A stretch of DNA of 64,000 bases from Flavobacterium nitrogenifigens (GTDB lineage: Bacteria; Bacteroidota; Bacteroidia; Flavobacteriales; Flavobacteriaceae). Shown here piece after piece: positions 9,210-16,492 of the stretch. Both the position numbers and the translations under genes were made by a program. The notes beneath the pieces are model-generated. The model ran no database searches and was not told where the DNA came from. It worked only from the letters and a program-made list of their open reading frames with translations. The stretch is from positions 1 through 64,000 of the forward strand of contig NZ_QJRI01000179.1 of NCBI RefSeq assembly GCF_003254565.1, given 5' to 3'. Positions within the stretch are counted from its first letter, which is position 1; the number at the start of each line of letters is the position of its first letter.

Positions 9210-9252
9210 AAAGCACAAAACTTTCTTATAAAAATAAGCAAGTAATGTGCTT
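9210..9252 (-). terminator. Intra-operon hairpin after the YtxH gene
   Basis: AAAGCACA pairs with TGTGCTTT across 27 bases that themselves contain a CTTAT/ATAAG stem. On the minus strand it follows the YtxH gene and ends in a T-rich stretch. It may attenuate transcription into the two downstream genes or protect the 3' end of the upstream message. Confidence 0.55.
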
Positions 9253-9262
9253 TATAAAAATA

Positions 9263-9589
9263 TTATTTCTGAAGTTTAGCGTTTTGTGCTTTTAACTCAG
9301 CCAATTTAGTTTCTAAAAAAGTAATTACCTCTTCTGTTTTATGGCTGACATTAGAAAGTAACTCATTCAAAGTTCCGTCAAGATTATGAGTAGCACTCGT
9401 AAATTTTTCACGAAGAACTTCAGAGCTAGCATCAAAAGAATCTTTCAGATTATGTTTTGCATCATCGATACCTTCTTTAATTTTTGCTCTTGTTTTTGAT
9501 CCTTTATCTGGAGCAAATAAAATTCCGATTGCCGCCCCTGCAGCCGCTGCAGCCAAAATTGCTGCTGCTGTATTTAAATTCTTAGACAT
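9263..9589 (-). CDS. YtxH domain protein
   Basis: 108 aa. A Gly/Ala-rich N-terminal membrane segment (about residues 8-27) ends in the LFAPDKGSKTRAKI signature of YtxH proteins, followed by a long amphipathic alpha-helical tail. YtxH proteins are general-stress membrane proteins; the molecular function is unknown. It is first gene of the operon reading into the holin-like and DUF6327-like genes. A near-consensus -7 box (TATCTTTA) is visible upstream on the minus strand. Confidence 0.9.
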   Translation of the reverse strand: MSKNLNTAAAILAAAAAGAAIGILFAPDKGSKTRAKIKEGIDDAKHNLKDSFDASSEVLREKFTSATHNLDGTLNELLSNVSHKTEEVITFLETKLAELKAQNAKLQK

Positions 9590-9682
9590 GATAGTTACAA
9601 TTTAAAATTATTAATAAAGATACTCTTTTTTAAAATGATAAAACTTTGATTAATTGTAATTTACAAAAAATTAACAATCTAA

Positions 9683-10162
9683 TTAATACACATAAGCAAC
9701 AGCTTCGTACTTACCATCTGCTTTTTCAACAATGCTAACAAAAGGATAACCATTTGAAGCCGATTTAGATTTAATTCTCATAGCAGTTTGGTTCTGATTT
9801 GCAATTGGCGGTTCACCTTTTGTCCTTGTTGAGACTCCTGTAAAACTAGCTGCCTGTTTCAGTCCTATTGTTTTGTCTTGCGGAAGAACAGTTACCATTT
9901 TGTAATCGTCTTTTGAATCAACTATTATTTTATCAGAAACTTTTTGAGTTTGTTTTGTTTCTTTATTTGTAATAGATGACACTGCATACTTACTGATTTT
10001 GATTTCTTCAGAACTTCCGTTTAAAGAATAATAAACAAAACCATTTTCGTTTTTAATAAAATTTACATCAAGCTGTTCTCCGTTGTGTTTTGTAATTTGA
10101 TGTGTTTGTGAAATTGCTACGTTTGCAAATAATAATGCTACTGCGAAATATAAAATTTTCAT
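9683..10162 (-). CDS. Small secreted protein of unknown function
   Basis: 159 aa with a Sec signal peptide (MKILYFAVALLFANVAISQ). The N-terminal mature part (KHNGEQLDVNFIKNENGFVYYS) resembles beta-strand segments seen in many Bacteroidota secreted proteins that describe a property and its expression, and the tail is charged. No family is recognised. It is monocistronic at the edge of the long AT-rich gene-free region. It is probably periplasmic or exported, with no lipobox. Confidence 0.7.
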   Translation of the reverse strand: MKILYFAVALLFANVAISQTHQITKHNGEQLDVNFIKNENGFVYYSLNGSSEEIKISKYAVSSITNKETKQTQKVSDKIIVDSKDDYKMVTVLPQDKTIGLKQAASFTGVSTRTKGEPPIANQNQTAMRIKSKSASNGYPFVSIVEKADGKYEAVAYVY

Positions 10163-10439
10163 GATAAATTAGATTTAAATTAAAAATTGTCAGACCTGAA
10201 ATTTAAAAACTAAACTTTCACTCAAATTCAACATTATGGTATTTTGTACATTATGACACCATTTGAAAAAATATCTTTTACGGGAAATATTATCAAATCT
10301 ACATCATAATAAAAATGAGAACATAAAATTGTCTTCTTAGGAAATCAGTTTTGAAAATCTATTATTATAAAAATTACGAGTTTCTAAAAACAATAAATTT
10401 CAACTTAGATTCTTTTCGGCAAATTTTAATTTTTTACAA

Positions 10440-11336
10440 AAATCATCTCTGACTTTTGGTATTGAGTTAAAAATAGCAGTTTTATAAACAATTGTGTGTT
10501 AACAACCCGTTAAACTGACTAAAATAACAGTAAAAACTAAAATAAAGACCGTAAATAAACAATAATTCAAAAAACGAGTTATCTATCAATTCAACTTAAA
10601 AAACGTCTTAAAATCAATTTATGAAGGTTAAAATTAATCTATAAAAACTATTATTTTTATATTTTTAATCATTTTTATAAATAATAATTAAAAACTTAAA
10701 TTTTAAAATATTAATCATTAAAATTTATAAATACAAAATTGAAGTTAAAGACTTAAAAAATAATAAAAATCTATAATTTTAAATATTACAGTAAATTTTA
10801 TAAATAATAAATACAAACTTAATTTTAAAATATAATAATAACCAAAACTTATAATAATAAAAATTGAAGTCAAAAATTAAAAAATAAGAAAAAACTTTAA
10901 TTTTAGTTTTTTAGAAGAAAATTGGAACTAAAAAAAGCAAAAAATTAAAATAAAGAATTTTAAGGAACGAAAAACAAAAAAAGGTCTTCTCTACTCGACT
11001 ATTTTTTATATTAGCTTAAAGATAATTTATGAATGTCAATTTTAATCTATAAAATAAATTAAAATTACAAAAATAATAGATTTTATAAATAATAAATACA
11101 CTTAATTAAAAATAAAAACTAAATCAATTAAAACTATATTTAAAAACCTAATAGGAAAAATTGGGAATAATAAAAGGCTAAAATTAAAATAAAGCTTTTA
11201 AATGGACGAAAACTAAAAAAATGAATTCCTTATCCAACATATTTTTATTTTCTATTAAAATCAATTTATGAAAGTCACTTTTAATTTATAAAAATTATCA
11301 AATTTTTAAAATCAATAGTTAATATATATAATAAAA
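10440..11336. repeat. Gene-free region of degenerate AT-rich repeats
   Basis: The stretch 10163-11377 has no plausible gene. From about 10440 it is almost only A and T and consists of degenerate repeats. A motif like ATCAATTTATGAA followed by TTTTAATCTATAAA recurs at about 10613, 11021 and 11261. TTTATAAATAATAAATAC-type pieces recur near 10674, 10797 and 11084. A block at 10921-11010 is clearly related to 11161-11250 (period about 240). I see no promoter or RNA gene in it. Confidence 0.8.
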
Positions 11337-11360
11337 AAAAGCGCTTATAAAAGCGCTTTT
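11337..11360 (-). terminator. glnS terminator
   Basis: A perfect 10-bp stem AAAAGCGCTT/AAGCGCTTTT with an ATAA loop lies 17 bases downstream of the glnS stop, followed on the minus strand by a T run. Confidence 0.92.
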
Positions 11361-11377
11361 CATAAATTAAGTTGATA

Positions 11378-13495
11378 TTACTTCTTCACCATTTCAGAAA
11401 GAATTTCAATTTCTCTTTCAGAAGCATTTTTTGGTGGATTTGAATATAATTTCAAAATTTCGTCTGAAAATTGATTTCTCAAATCTTCACTTTCAATATC
11501 TCTTAAATTCAAAAGTGCTTTTGATCTTACATAAGTCGATTCACTTTTTAGAGACATTGAATATAATTTCTTAATATCTTCTTCTTCAAAATCTGTTGAT
11601 TTCCAATTTGAATATTTCAAAATAAACTGAGAAAACAACAGCGAAGCCTTATTATTGTTGATATTCTTCTTTAAAGAATTCTGCAAAAGCGAAAAAGTAG
11701 AGATGTTTTTAATGTTCTCTCCTATCGCACTTTCAATTGCAATTCTTTCAGCTTTAGTCTCAACTTTAAAATATTTGTTGATATCTTTCAAAGAATTATT
11801 GATGCTGTTTTCTTCTTTTTTACCTTTTTCTTCCCAAGCATCTTTCAATCCAACAGTTTTGTTAAACACTAATTTTGAAGGAGTTGAGTCTTTATCAACA
11901 GTAAAATATCCTAAACGTTGAAACTGAAATTTATCTTCATTTTGAGCTGTTGATAAACTTGGTTCAACATATCCAGTTACAATTTCTAACGAATTTGGAT
12001 TCACAAAATCTAAGAAGTTTTTCTCTTTATAACTGTCAGGAGCTTCATCTGTAAACAAACGATCGTACAAACGAACTTCAGCTTCCAATGCATGTTTGAT
12101 AGAAACCCAATGTAAGGTTCCAGATACTTTTCTTTGGCTTGCTTCAGTGCCGCTTCCGCTTAAAGAATCGGTATCATACGTTACATGAATTTCTGTAATA
12201 TTCCCTTCAGCATCTTTTATAACTGACTCTCCTTTAATGATATATGCATTTTTAAGACGCACTTCTTTTCCTAAAGTCAAACGGAAATATTTAGCTGGAG
12301 CTTCTTCTAAAAAGTCTTCTCTTTCAATGTATAATTCACGAGAAAAAGGTACTTTTCTGAAACCTGCATTTTCATCTTCTTGATTGTTTTCAGCTTCCAA
12401 CCACTCCTCTTTTCCTTCTGGATAATTGGTAATTACCAATTTTACAGGATCTAAAACAGCCATTACACGAGGTGCAATTTTGTTCAAATCTTCACGAATA
12501 CAAAATTCTAAAACCGATACATTGATCAAATTATCACGTTTTGCAATACCAATTGTGTTAGCAAAATTACGTAATGAAGCAGCTGTATAACCGCGTCTTC
12601 TTAATCCAGAAATGGTTGACATTCTAGGATCGTCCCAACCGTTAACATGCTTTTCTTTAACTAGTTGCTGTAATTTTCTTTTACTAACAACAGTATGTGA
12701 TAAGTTACGTCTAGCAAATTCTCTTTGTTTTGGACGCAGTTTATTTTCATCTAAAATTTGATCTAAAAACCAATCGTATAATTCACGGTGAGGCAAGAAT
12801 TCTAATGTACAAAATGAGTGTGAAATTTGCTCTAAATAATCACTTTGTCCGTGTGCCCAATCGTACATTGGATAGATTTTCCAAGCATCTCCAGTTCTAT
12901 GGTGATGTTTGTGTAAAATTCTGTACATGATAGGATCACGCATTAACATGTTTGTTGATTTCATGTCAATTTTTGCACGAAGAATATGTGTACCAGCCTC
13001 AAATTCACCGTTTTTCATTCTCTCGAATAAATCTAAGTTTTCTTCAACAGAACGATTTCTGTACGGACTATCAGTTCCTGGAGTTGTTGGAGTTCCTTTC
13101 TGAATTGCCATTTCTTCAGAAGTCTGACTGTCAACATAAGCTTTATCTTTCTTAATTAAGAAAACTGCCCAATCGTATAATTGCTGGAAATAATCTGATG
13201 CATAACATTCTTCAGCCCAAGTATATCCTAACCATTCCACATCTTTTTTAATAGCATCAACAAATTCCTGTTCTTCTTTTTCAGGATTTGTATCATCAAA
13301 ACGTAAATTCACAGGAGATTGATAATCAATTCCTAAACCAAAATTTAACGCAATAGAACTCGCGTGCCCAATGTGTAAATAACCATTAGGTTCTGGTGGA
13401 AAACGAAAGCGAAGTTTAGTATTTGAAAGACCTGATTTTACGTCTTCTTCTATGATTTGTTCAATAAAATTGAGTGATTTCTCTTCTGATGCCAT
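11378..13495 (-). CDS. glnS: Glutaminyl-tRNA synthetase with C-terminal extension
   Basis: 705 aa, about 150 longer than the Escherichia coli enzyme. Class I synthetase: PPEPNGYLHIGH (residues 33-44) and the GlnRS-specific KMSKS variant VVSKRK near residue 270. The beta-barrel anticodon-binding domains end near residue 555. Residues about 560-705 form an additional helical domain rich in Lys, Ser and Asn, with a HEAT-like segment (TYVRSKALLNLRDIES). By analogy with appended domains on other GlnRS proteins it may bind tRNA, but its family is not recognisable to me. Direct glutaminylation by this enzyme makes GatCAB unnecessary for Gln. Confidence 0.96.
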   Translation of the reverse strand: MASEEKSLNFIEQIIEEDVKSGLSNTKLRFRFPPEPNGYLHIGHASSIALNFGLGIDYQSPVNLRFDDTNPEKEEQEFVDAIKKDVEWLGYTWAEECYASDYFQQLYDWAVFLIKKDKAYVDSQTSEEMAIQKGTPTTPGTDSPYRNRSVEENLDLFERMKNGEFEAGTHILRAKIDMKSTNMLMRDPIMYRILHKHHHRTGDAWKIYPMYDWAHGQSDYLEQISHSFCTLEFLPHRELYDWFLDQILDENKLRPKQREFARRNLSHTVVSKRKLQQLVKEKHVNGWDDPRMSTISGLRRRGYTAASLRNFANTIGIAKRDNLINVSVLEFCIREDLNKIAPRVMAVLDPVKLVITNYPEGKEEWLEAENNQEDENAGFRKVPFSRELYIEREDFLEEAPAKYFRLTLGKEVRLKNAYIIKGESVIKDAEGNITEIHVTYDTDSLSGSGTEASQRKVSGTLHWVSIKHALEAEVRLYDRLFTDEAPDSYKEKNFLDFVNPNSLEIVTGYVEPSLSTAQNEDKFQFQRLGYFTVDKDSTPSKLVFNKTVGLKDAWEEKGKKEENSINNSLKDINKYFKVETKAERIAIESAIGENIKNISTFSLLQNSLKKNINNNKASLLFSQFILKYSNWKSTDFEEEDIKKLYSMSLKSESTYVRSKALLNLRDIESEDLRNQFSDEILKLYSNPPKNASEREIEILSEMVKK

Positions 13496-13514
13496 TATTT
13501 TATAGTAATTTTAG

Positions 13515-13522
13515 CAAAGATA
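13515..13522 (-). promoter_or_regulatory. glnS promoter -7 box
   Basis: On the minus strand this reads TATCTTTG (TAnnTTTG), 20 bases upstream of the glnS ATG. Four 7-bp tandem units (TTTATAG, TTTATAG, TTTATGG, TTTATGG; 13529-13556) lie directly upstream, where the -33 region would be. Confidence 0.75.
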
Positions 13523-13621
13523 AAAAAGTTTATAGTTTATAGTTTATGGTTTATGGTTTTCTTTGGAAACTTACTGAAAACATGAAACGTTAAAGCTAAA
13601 ACCTAAGATTAATTTATTTAG

Positions 13622-13629
13622 TACTTTTG
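13622..13629 (+). promoter_or_regulatory. Toxin-antitoxin operon promoter -7 box
   Basis: TACTTTTG matches TAnnTTTG and is embedded in GTACTTTTGTAC, whose GTAC ends form a small inverted repeat. Overlap with the promoter would suit autoregulation by the antitoxin. It ends 17 bases before the antitoxin ATG. Confidence 0.65.
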
Positions 13630-13646
13630 TACAAATATTCAGAATT

Positions 13647-13862
13647 ATGAGACAATTAACTGTTACAATTCCAGACGATTTTTACGAAACTTTTATTAGT
13701 TTTTTTAAACATATTCCAGATGTTTCTATAAATGAAAATGTTGAGAATGAAATTCCACTTTGGCAGCAAGAAATGGTTTTAGAACGTATGAAGAATGCTA
13801 AGCCAGAGGATTATATTCCTATAGAAGATGCCTTAAAAGAGTTAGATAAAAAATGGCTTTAG
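13647..13862 (+). CDS. Antitoxin of a ParE-type toxin-antitoxin pair
   Basis: 71 aa. The N-terminal MRQLTVTIPDDFYETF looks like a beta-strand plus helix of ribbon-helix-helix type. The acidic C-terminus (residues about 45-71, with PEDYIPIEDALKELDKKW) would wrap the toxin. Its last 10 bp overlap the start of the toxin gene, the usual TA arrangement. Assignment rests mainly on the neighbour and on size. Confidence 0.75.
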   Translation: MRQLTVTIPDDFYETFISFFKHIPDVSINENVENEIPLWQQEMVLERMKNAKPEDYIPIEDALKELDKKWL

Positions 13863-14164
13863 AAGAAAATTATAAAACCATAATTCTTCAAAGAGCAAAA
13901 CTAGAAGTAGATGAAACAGCTTTTTATTATGAATCTATAAGAAAAGGCTTGGGCAAATTATTTTATAAAGAGTTTAAAAACTATGCTTTAACGTTAAAAA
14001 CTATACCTTTTTTCGAGGAAAAATACAATATTGTCCGTACATTACCTTTAAAGAAATTTCCTTATACCATTCACTTTACAGTTGATGAAATAGAAAAAAT
14101 TGTTTCTATCCAAGCTGTAACATCCAATTACCAAGATCCAAATACTACAAGAATAAAATTATAA
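13853..14164 (+). CDS. RelE/ParE family toxin
   Basis: 103 aa. It has the RelE/ParE layout: N-terminal helices around AKLEVDETAFYYESIRKGLGKLF, then FEEKYNIVRTLPLKKFPYTIHFTVDE and the closing strand KIVSIQAVTSNYQDP. ParE members poison gyrase and RelE members cleave mRNA; the sequence alone does not separate them, though the long N-terminal helical hairpin favours ParE-like. folB begins 2 bp after its stop, so a housekeeping folate gene appears to be transcribed from the TA promoter. Confidence 0.85.
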   Translation: MALEENYKTIILQRAKLEVDETAFYYESIRKGLGKLFYKEFKNYALTLKTIPFFEEKYNIVRTLPLKKFPYTIHFTVDEIEKIVSIQAVTSNYQDPNTTRIKL

Positions 14165-14166
14165 AA

Positions 14167-14526
14167 ATGGGAGTTATTAAACTGAAAAATATCCGAACTT
14201 TTTCTTACCACGGATGTTTAATTGAAGAAGGAAAAATTGGATCTGATTACAAAGTAGATCTAAAAATTAAAACCAATTTACAGAAATCAGCGGAAACAGA
14301 TCACCTTTTAGACACTGTTGACTATGTGCATTTGAACAAAATTGTGACGGAAGAAATGGCAATTCGTTCGCATTTATTGGAACATGTAGCCAAAAGAATC
14401 AATATTCGTGTACTGGCAGAGATAGAAATGATAGAAAAAACCACAGTTTGGGTTTCTAAAATAAATCCTCCTATTGGTGGTGATGTTGAGTCAGTTACTA
14501 TAAAAATGACGGAAATTAGAAAGTAA
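14167..14526 (+). CDS. folB: Dihydroneopterin aldolase
   Basis: 119 aa, normal for FolB, which converts 7,8-dihydroneopterin to 6-hydroxymethyl-dihydropterin and glycolaldehyde in folate synthesis. The N-terminal IRTFSYHGCLIEEGKIG matches the substrate-binding Tyr/His/Gly region and the later segment has the family's conserved Glu (HLLEHVAKRI). It is separated from the upstream toxin gene by 2 bp and has no promoter of its own that I can see. Confidence 0.95.
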   Translation: MGVIKLKNIRTFSYHGCLIEEGKIGSDYKVDLKIKTNLQKSAETDHLLDTVDYVHLNKIVTEEMAIRSHLLEHVAKRINIRVLAEIEMIEKTTVWVSKINPPIGGDVESVTIKMTEIRK

Positions 14527-14573
14527 TCACTGCAATTAAATCTGTATTTTTTTAAAATAGTTCATTCGAAACT

Positions 14574-14603
14574 TTTGAAATTTAAAGATTTTAGTTACTT
14601 TTG
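14574..14603 (+). promoter_or_regulatory. tRNA-Cys promoter
   Basis: TTG at 14574-14576 and TACTTTTG at 14596-14603 are separated by 19 bases, a full match to the Bacteroidota consensus TTG-N(17-23)-TAnnTTTG. The tRNA begins 17 bases further on. Confidence 0.88.
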
Positions 14604-14620
14604 CCAACCGTTCAAGTAAT

Positions 14621-14691
14621 GGCGTCGTGGCCGAGCGGCTAGGCTGGGCTCTGCAAAAGCTCCTACTCCGGTTCGAATCCGGACGATGCCT
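14621..14691 (+). tRNA. tRNA-Cys (GCA)
   Basis: 71 nt. The acceptor stem GGCGTCG/CGATGCC contains one G-U pair. The D arm and the TPsiC arm (CCGGTTCGAATCCGG) are intact, the anticodon loop CTGCAAA gives anticodon GCA, and the discriminator base is T as expected for tRNA-Cys. CCA is not encoded. Confidence 0.97.
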
Positions 14692-14693
14692 CA

Positions 14694-14721
14694 AAACCTC
14701 TAAAGTAATTTAGAGGTTTTT
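14694..14721 (+). terminator. tRNA-Cys terminator
   Basis: AAACCTCTAAA pairs with TTTAGAGGTTT around a GTAA loop and is followed by a T run, directly after the tRNA. Confidence 0.92.
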
Positions 14722-14760
14722 TTATGCTTAATTTTTAGAAAAAATTAGATAAAGATTTAT

Positions 14761-14830
14761 GTTCGAATCCGGACGATGCTTCAAAACCTTCAAAGCAATT
14801 TGAAGTTTTTTTTTATGTTTAATTTTTAAA
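14761..14830 (+). pseudogene. Duplicated 3' tail of tRNA-Cys with its terminator
   Basis: This stretch repeats 14671-14740 with a few substitutions: the T arm and 3' acceptor half of tRNA-Cys (GTTCGAATCCGGACGATGC) and then a second terminator. The acceptor 5' half, D arm and anticodon are absent, so it cannot make a tRNA. The terminator stem differs at two positions that changed on both arms (CTCTAAA/TTTAGAG versus CTTCAAA/TTTGAAG), so pairing is kept. It is either the scar of a lost tandem tRNA-Cys gene or of an element that used the tRNA end as attachment site. Confidence 0.85.
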
Positions 14831-14840
14831 TTTTACAAAT

Positions 14841-14873
14841 AAACCCGACAGGTTTTAAAAACCTGTCGGGTTT
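14841..14873. repeat. Hairpin repeat built on CCCGACAGGTTTT
   Basis: AAACCCGACAGGTTTT is followed by its exact reverse complement after one A. It is a strong bidirectional hairpin with flanking A and T runs, of a type I recall as dispersed in Flavobacterium intergenic DNA. It may act as an extra terminator. Confidence 0.75.
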
Positions 14874-14901
14874 GTTACTTTATGAAGATTATCCACAATC
14901 T

Positions 14902-15002
14902 TGTCATTTCAACGTAAGGAGAAATCTCCACGAGAAGCTCTACAAAGATTGGATAATTGTTGCGGAGTTACTTGTGGAGATTTCTCCTTCGTCGAAATAA
15001 CA
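14902..15002. repeat. Long imperfect inverted repeat (REP/MITE-like)
   Basis: Arms of about 30 bp (14902-14931 and 14974-15002) around GGAGAAATCTCCAC pair with only a few mismatches and one bulge. The 42-bp centre carries no gene. A shorter relative of the arm (TTTCATTTCGACCGAAGGGAGAAAT) occurs at about 24149-24173, so this is a dispersed family rather than a local regulator. Confidence 0.75.
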
Positions 15003-15052
15003 AACTGGTGCCAATCAACTTTGTCAAAGTTTTAAACTAACAATTATAAACA

Positions 15053-15077
15053 CAAAAAAACCTCTGAATTTCAGAGG
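15053..15077 (-). terminator. Terminator of the LysE/GIN operon
   Basis: CCTCTGAA and TTCAGAGG pair around a single T (15061-15077); on the minus strand a run of Ts follows. It lies 30 bases after the LysE-family stop. Confidence 0.85.
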
Positions 15078-15107
15078 TCTAATTTTATAATTTTGAGTTA
15101 TTAACAA

Positions 15108-15788
15108 CTACTTCTTCTCTATTCTTTCAAAGGCATTTTTAACCATTTCTTTTTCTTTAGGAAACCATCCTTGAATTACTAATGCAAATCCGAAAACCAT
15201 TAAAACTACGCTAATTCCTTTTTTAATTTTGAGAATATTAGTTGGAGTCATTTTTGATTTTAACTGTTTGGCTAATAAAATCTTGGCACAATCAATTAAT
15301 AAATAAGTGATAATTACAGCAGTAAAAAATGTCATCATTCTTGGAGTCTGCATATCTAATTTTGGTCCAACTGAAATAATAACAGCGAGCCAAAAACCAA
15401 GAACACCAATGTTAATAACGTTCAATAAAAAGCCTTTTACAAACAAACTTCCATAATTTCTTTTTAGAATGTCACGGTCAATTTCTTCATCGTTTATTTT
15501 TTCTTCTTTTTTTAGCTTTACAAAAGAAATAATACCATAAGAAAGCATAATTATCCCTCCAAAAATAAAAAGTGCTGGATCGTCTTTCAAACTGGAAATG
15601 AGTCTATAACTTCCAAGATAAGCAATAGCAATAAAGAAAATATCTCCCAATACTACGCCTAAATCAAAAACAATTGCAGCTCTAAATCCTTTTGTAATAC
15701 TGGTTTCTAATAAAACAAAAAATACTGGGCCAACCATAAAACTAAGAACAAGTCCCCAGGGAAGTCCCGCTAGAATATCATTAATCAT
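15108..15788 (-). CDS. LysE family transporter
   Basis: 226 aa from ATG 15788 (a TTG one codon earlier is also open). About six membrane spans with the LysE/RhtB-type opening GLPWGLVLSFMVGPVFFVLLE and the following GFRAAIVFDLGVVLGD. Members export amino acids; the substrate cannot be deduced. It is downstream of the GIN-domain gene by 13 bp, and the set rnr, GIN-domain gene, lysE reads as one minus-strand run ending at the terminator at 15053. Confidence 0.9.
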   Translation of the reverse strand: MINDILAGLPWGLVLSFMVGPVFFVLLETSITKGFRAAIVFDLGVVLGDIFFIAIAYLGSYRLISSLKDDPALFIFGGIIMLSYGIISFVKLKKEEKINDEEIDRDILKRNYGSLFVKGFLLNVINIGVLGFWLAVIISVGPKLDMQTPRMMTFFTAVIITYLLIDCAKILLAKQLKSKMTPTNILKIKKGISVVLMVFGFALVIQGWFPKEKEMVKNAFERIEKK

Positions 15789-15801
15789 CAATTACTACTT
15801 G

Positions 15802-16470
15802 TTATTTTACTTCTTCTATTTTACCACCAAAAACAGTTTTCTGGTTTATTTGTTTTGGTTTTCCATAAATGTAAATAGAGCCTCCTGCGCTCACTTTTGC
15901 ATCGACAAGGGTCGAAGCATTAACATCGGCTTTTCCGCCCGCAGAAACGCTCACAGTAGTCTGAGAAGTCTCTAATTTACTTGCTAGTAAATAACCACCA
16001 GCTCCCAAACTTGCATCTTGATTTGCAGCTTTACCAGTTAAAGTAATAGAACCTCCTGATACTGAACTTACTTTAAGCTTATCAACATCTAAATCAACAT
16101 TAATAATTGCACCTTCCTGTGCGCTTACTTTAAACGAAGTAGCTTTAATAGCTTCATTGCTTGTTACAGTTGCTCCTTCATTAGCATCAATCAATTCTAT
16201 ATGTTTGTAATACAATGTAATACTAAGATCATTTCCTGATAAAAGTTTTGGAAAAGGCATTCTCAGTTTTAAAATGCCATTTTTGTTAACAACTTCAACT
16301 TCCGCTTCTCTAGCTCCTTTTATAACAATTTTATTTTCACCTGCCTGAACTACTTTTACACTTAATTTATCAAATACTTTTACGGTATCAAAATCACCCA
16401 ACTCTTTGGTAACCTGACCAAAAGACATTTGTACAAATAAAATTGCTGCTCCTATAATTAGCTTTCTCAT
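15802..16470 (-). CDS. Secreted GIN domain (DUF2807) protein
   Basis: 222 aa with a signal peptide (MRKLIIGAAILFVQMSFGQ). The rest is a repetitive beta-helix rich in Gly, Ala, Ser, Val and Lys (KVSAQEGAIINVDLDVDKLKV, SAGGKADVNASTLVDAKVSAGG), characteristic of the head-GIN domain annotated DUF2807 in Bacteroidota. It is probably surface or periplasmic; function unknown. It lies 22 bp downstream of rnr and 13 bp upstream of lysE. Confidence 0.9.
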   Translation of the reverse strand: MRKLIIGAAILFVQMSFGQVTKELGDFDTVKVFDKLSVKVVQAGENKIVIKGAREAEVEVVNKNGILKLRMPFPKLLSGNDLSITLYYKHIELIDANEGATVTSNEAIKATSFKVSAQEGAIINVDLDVDKLKVSSVSGGSITLTGKAANQDASLGAGGYLLASKLETSQTTVSVSAGGKADVNASTLVDAKVSAGGSIYIYGKPKQINQKTVFGGKIEEVK

Positions 16471-16492
16471 ACTTTTATTTTTAAATTGATAT

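Noticed and set aside
8837..9241. Longer start of the holin-like protein
   Set aside because: The added 18 codons run through an intergenic hairpin; ATG 9187 gives the expected family N-terminus.
14889..14897. Perfect DnaA box TTATCCACA as an origin marker
   Set aside because: A single box beside a dispersed inverted repeat, with no companion boxes; the 19.0-19.8 kb region fits better.
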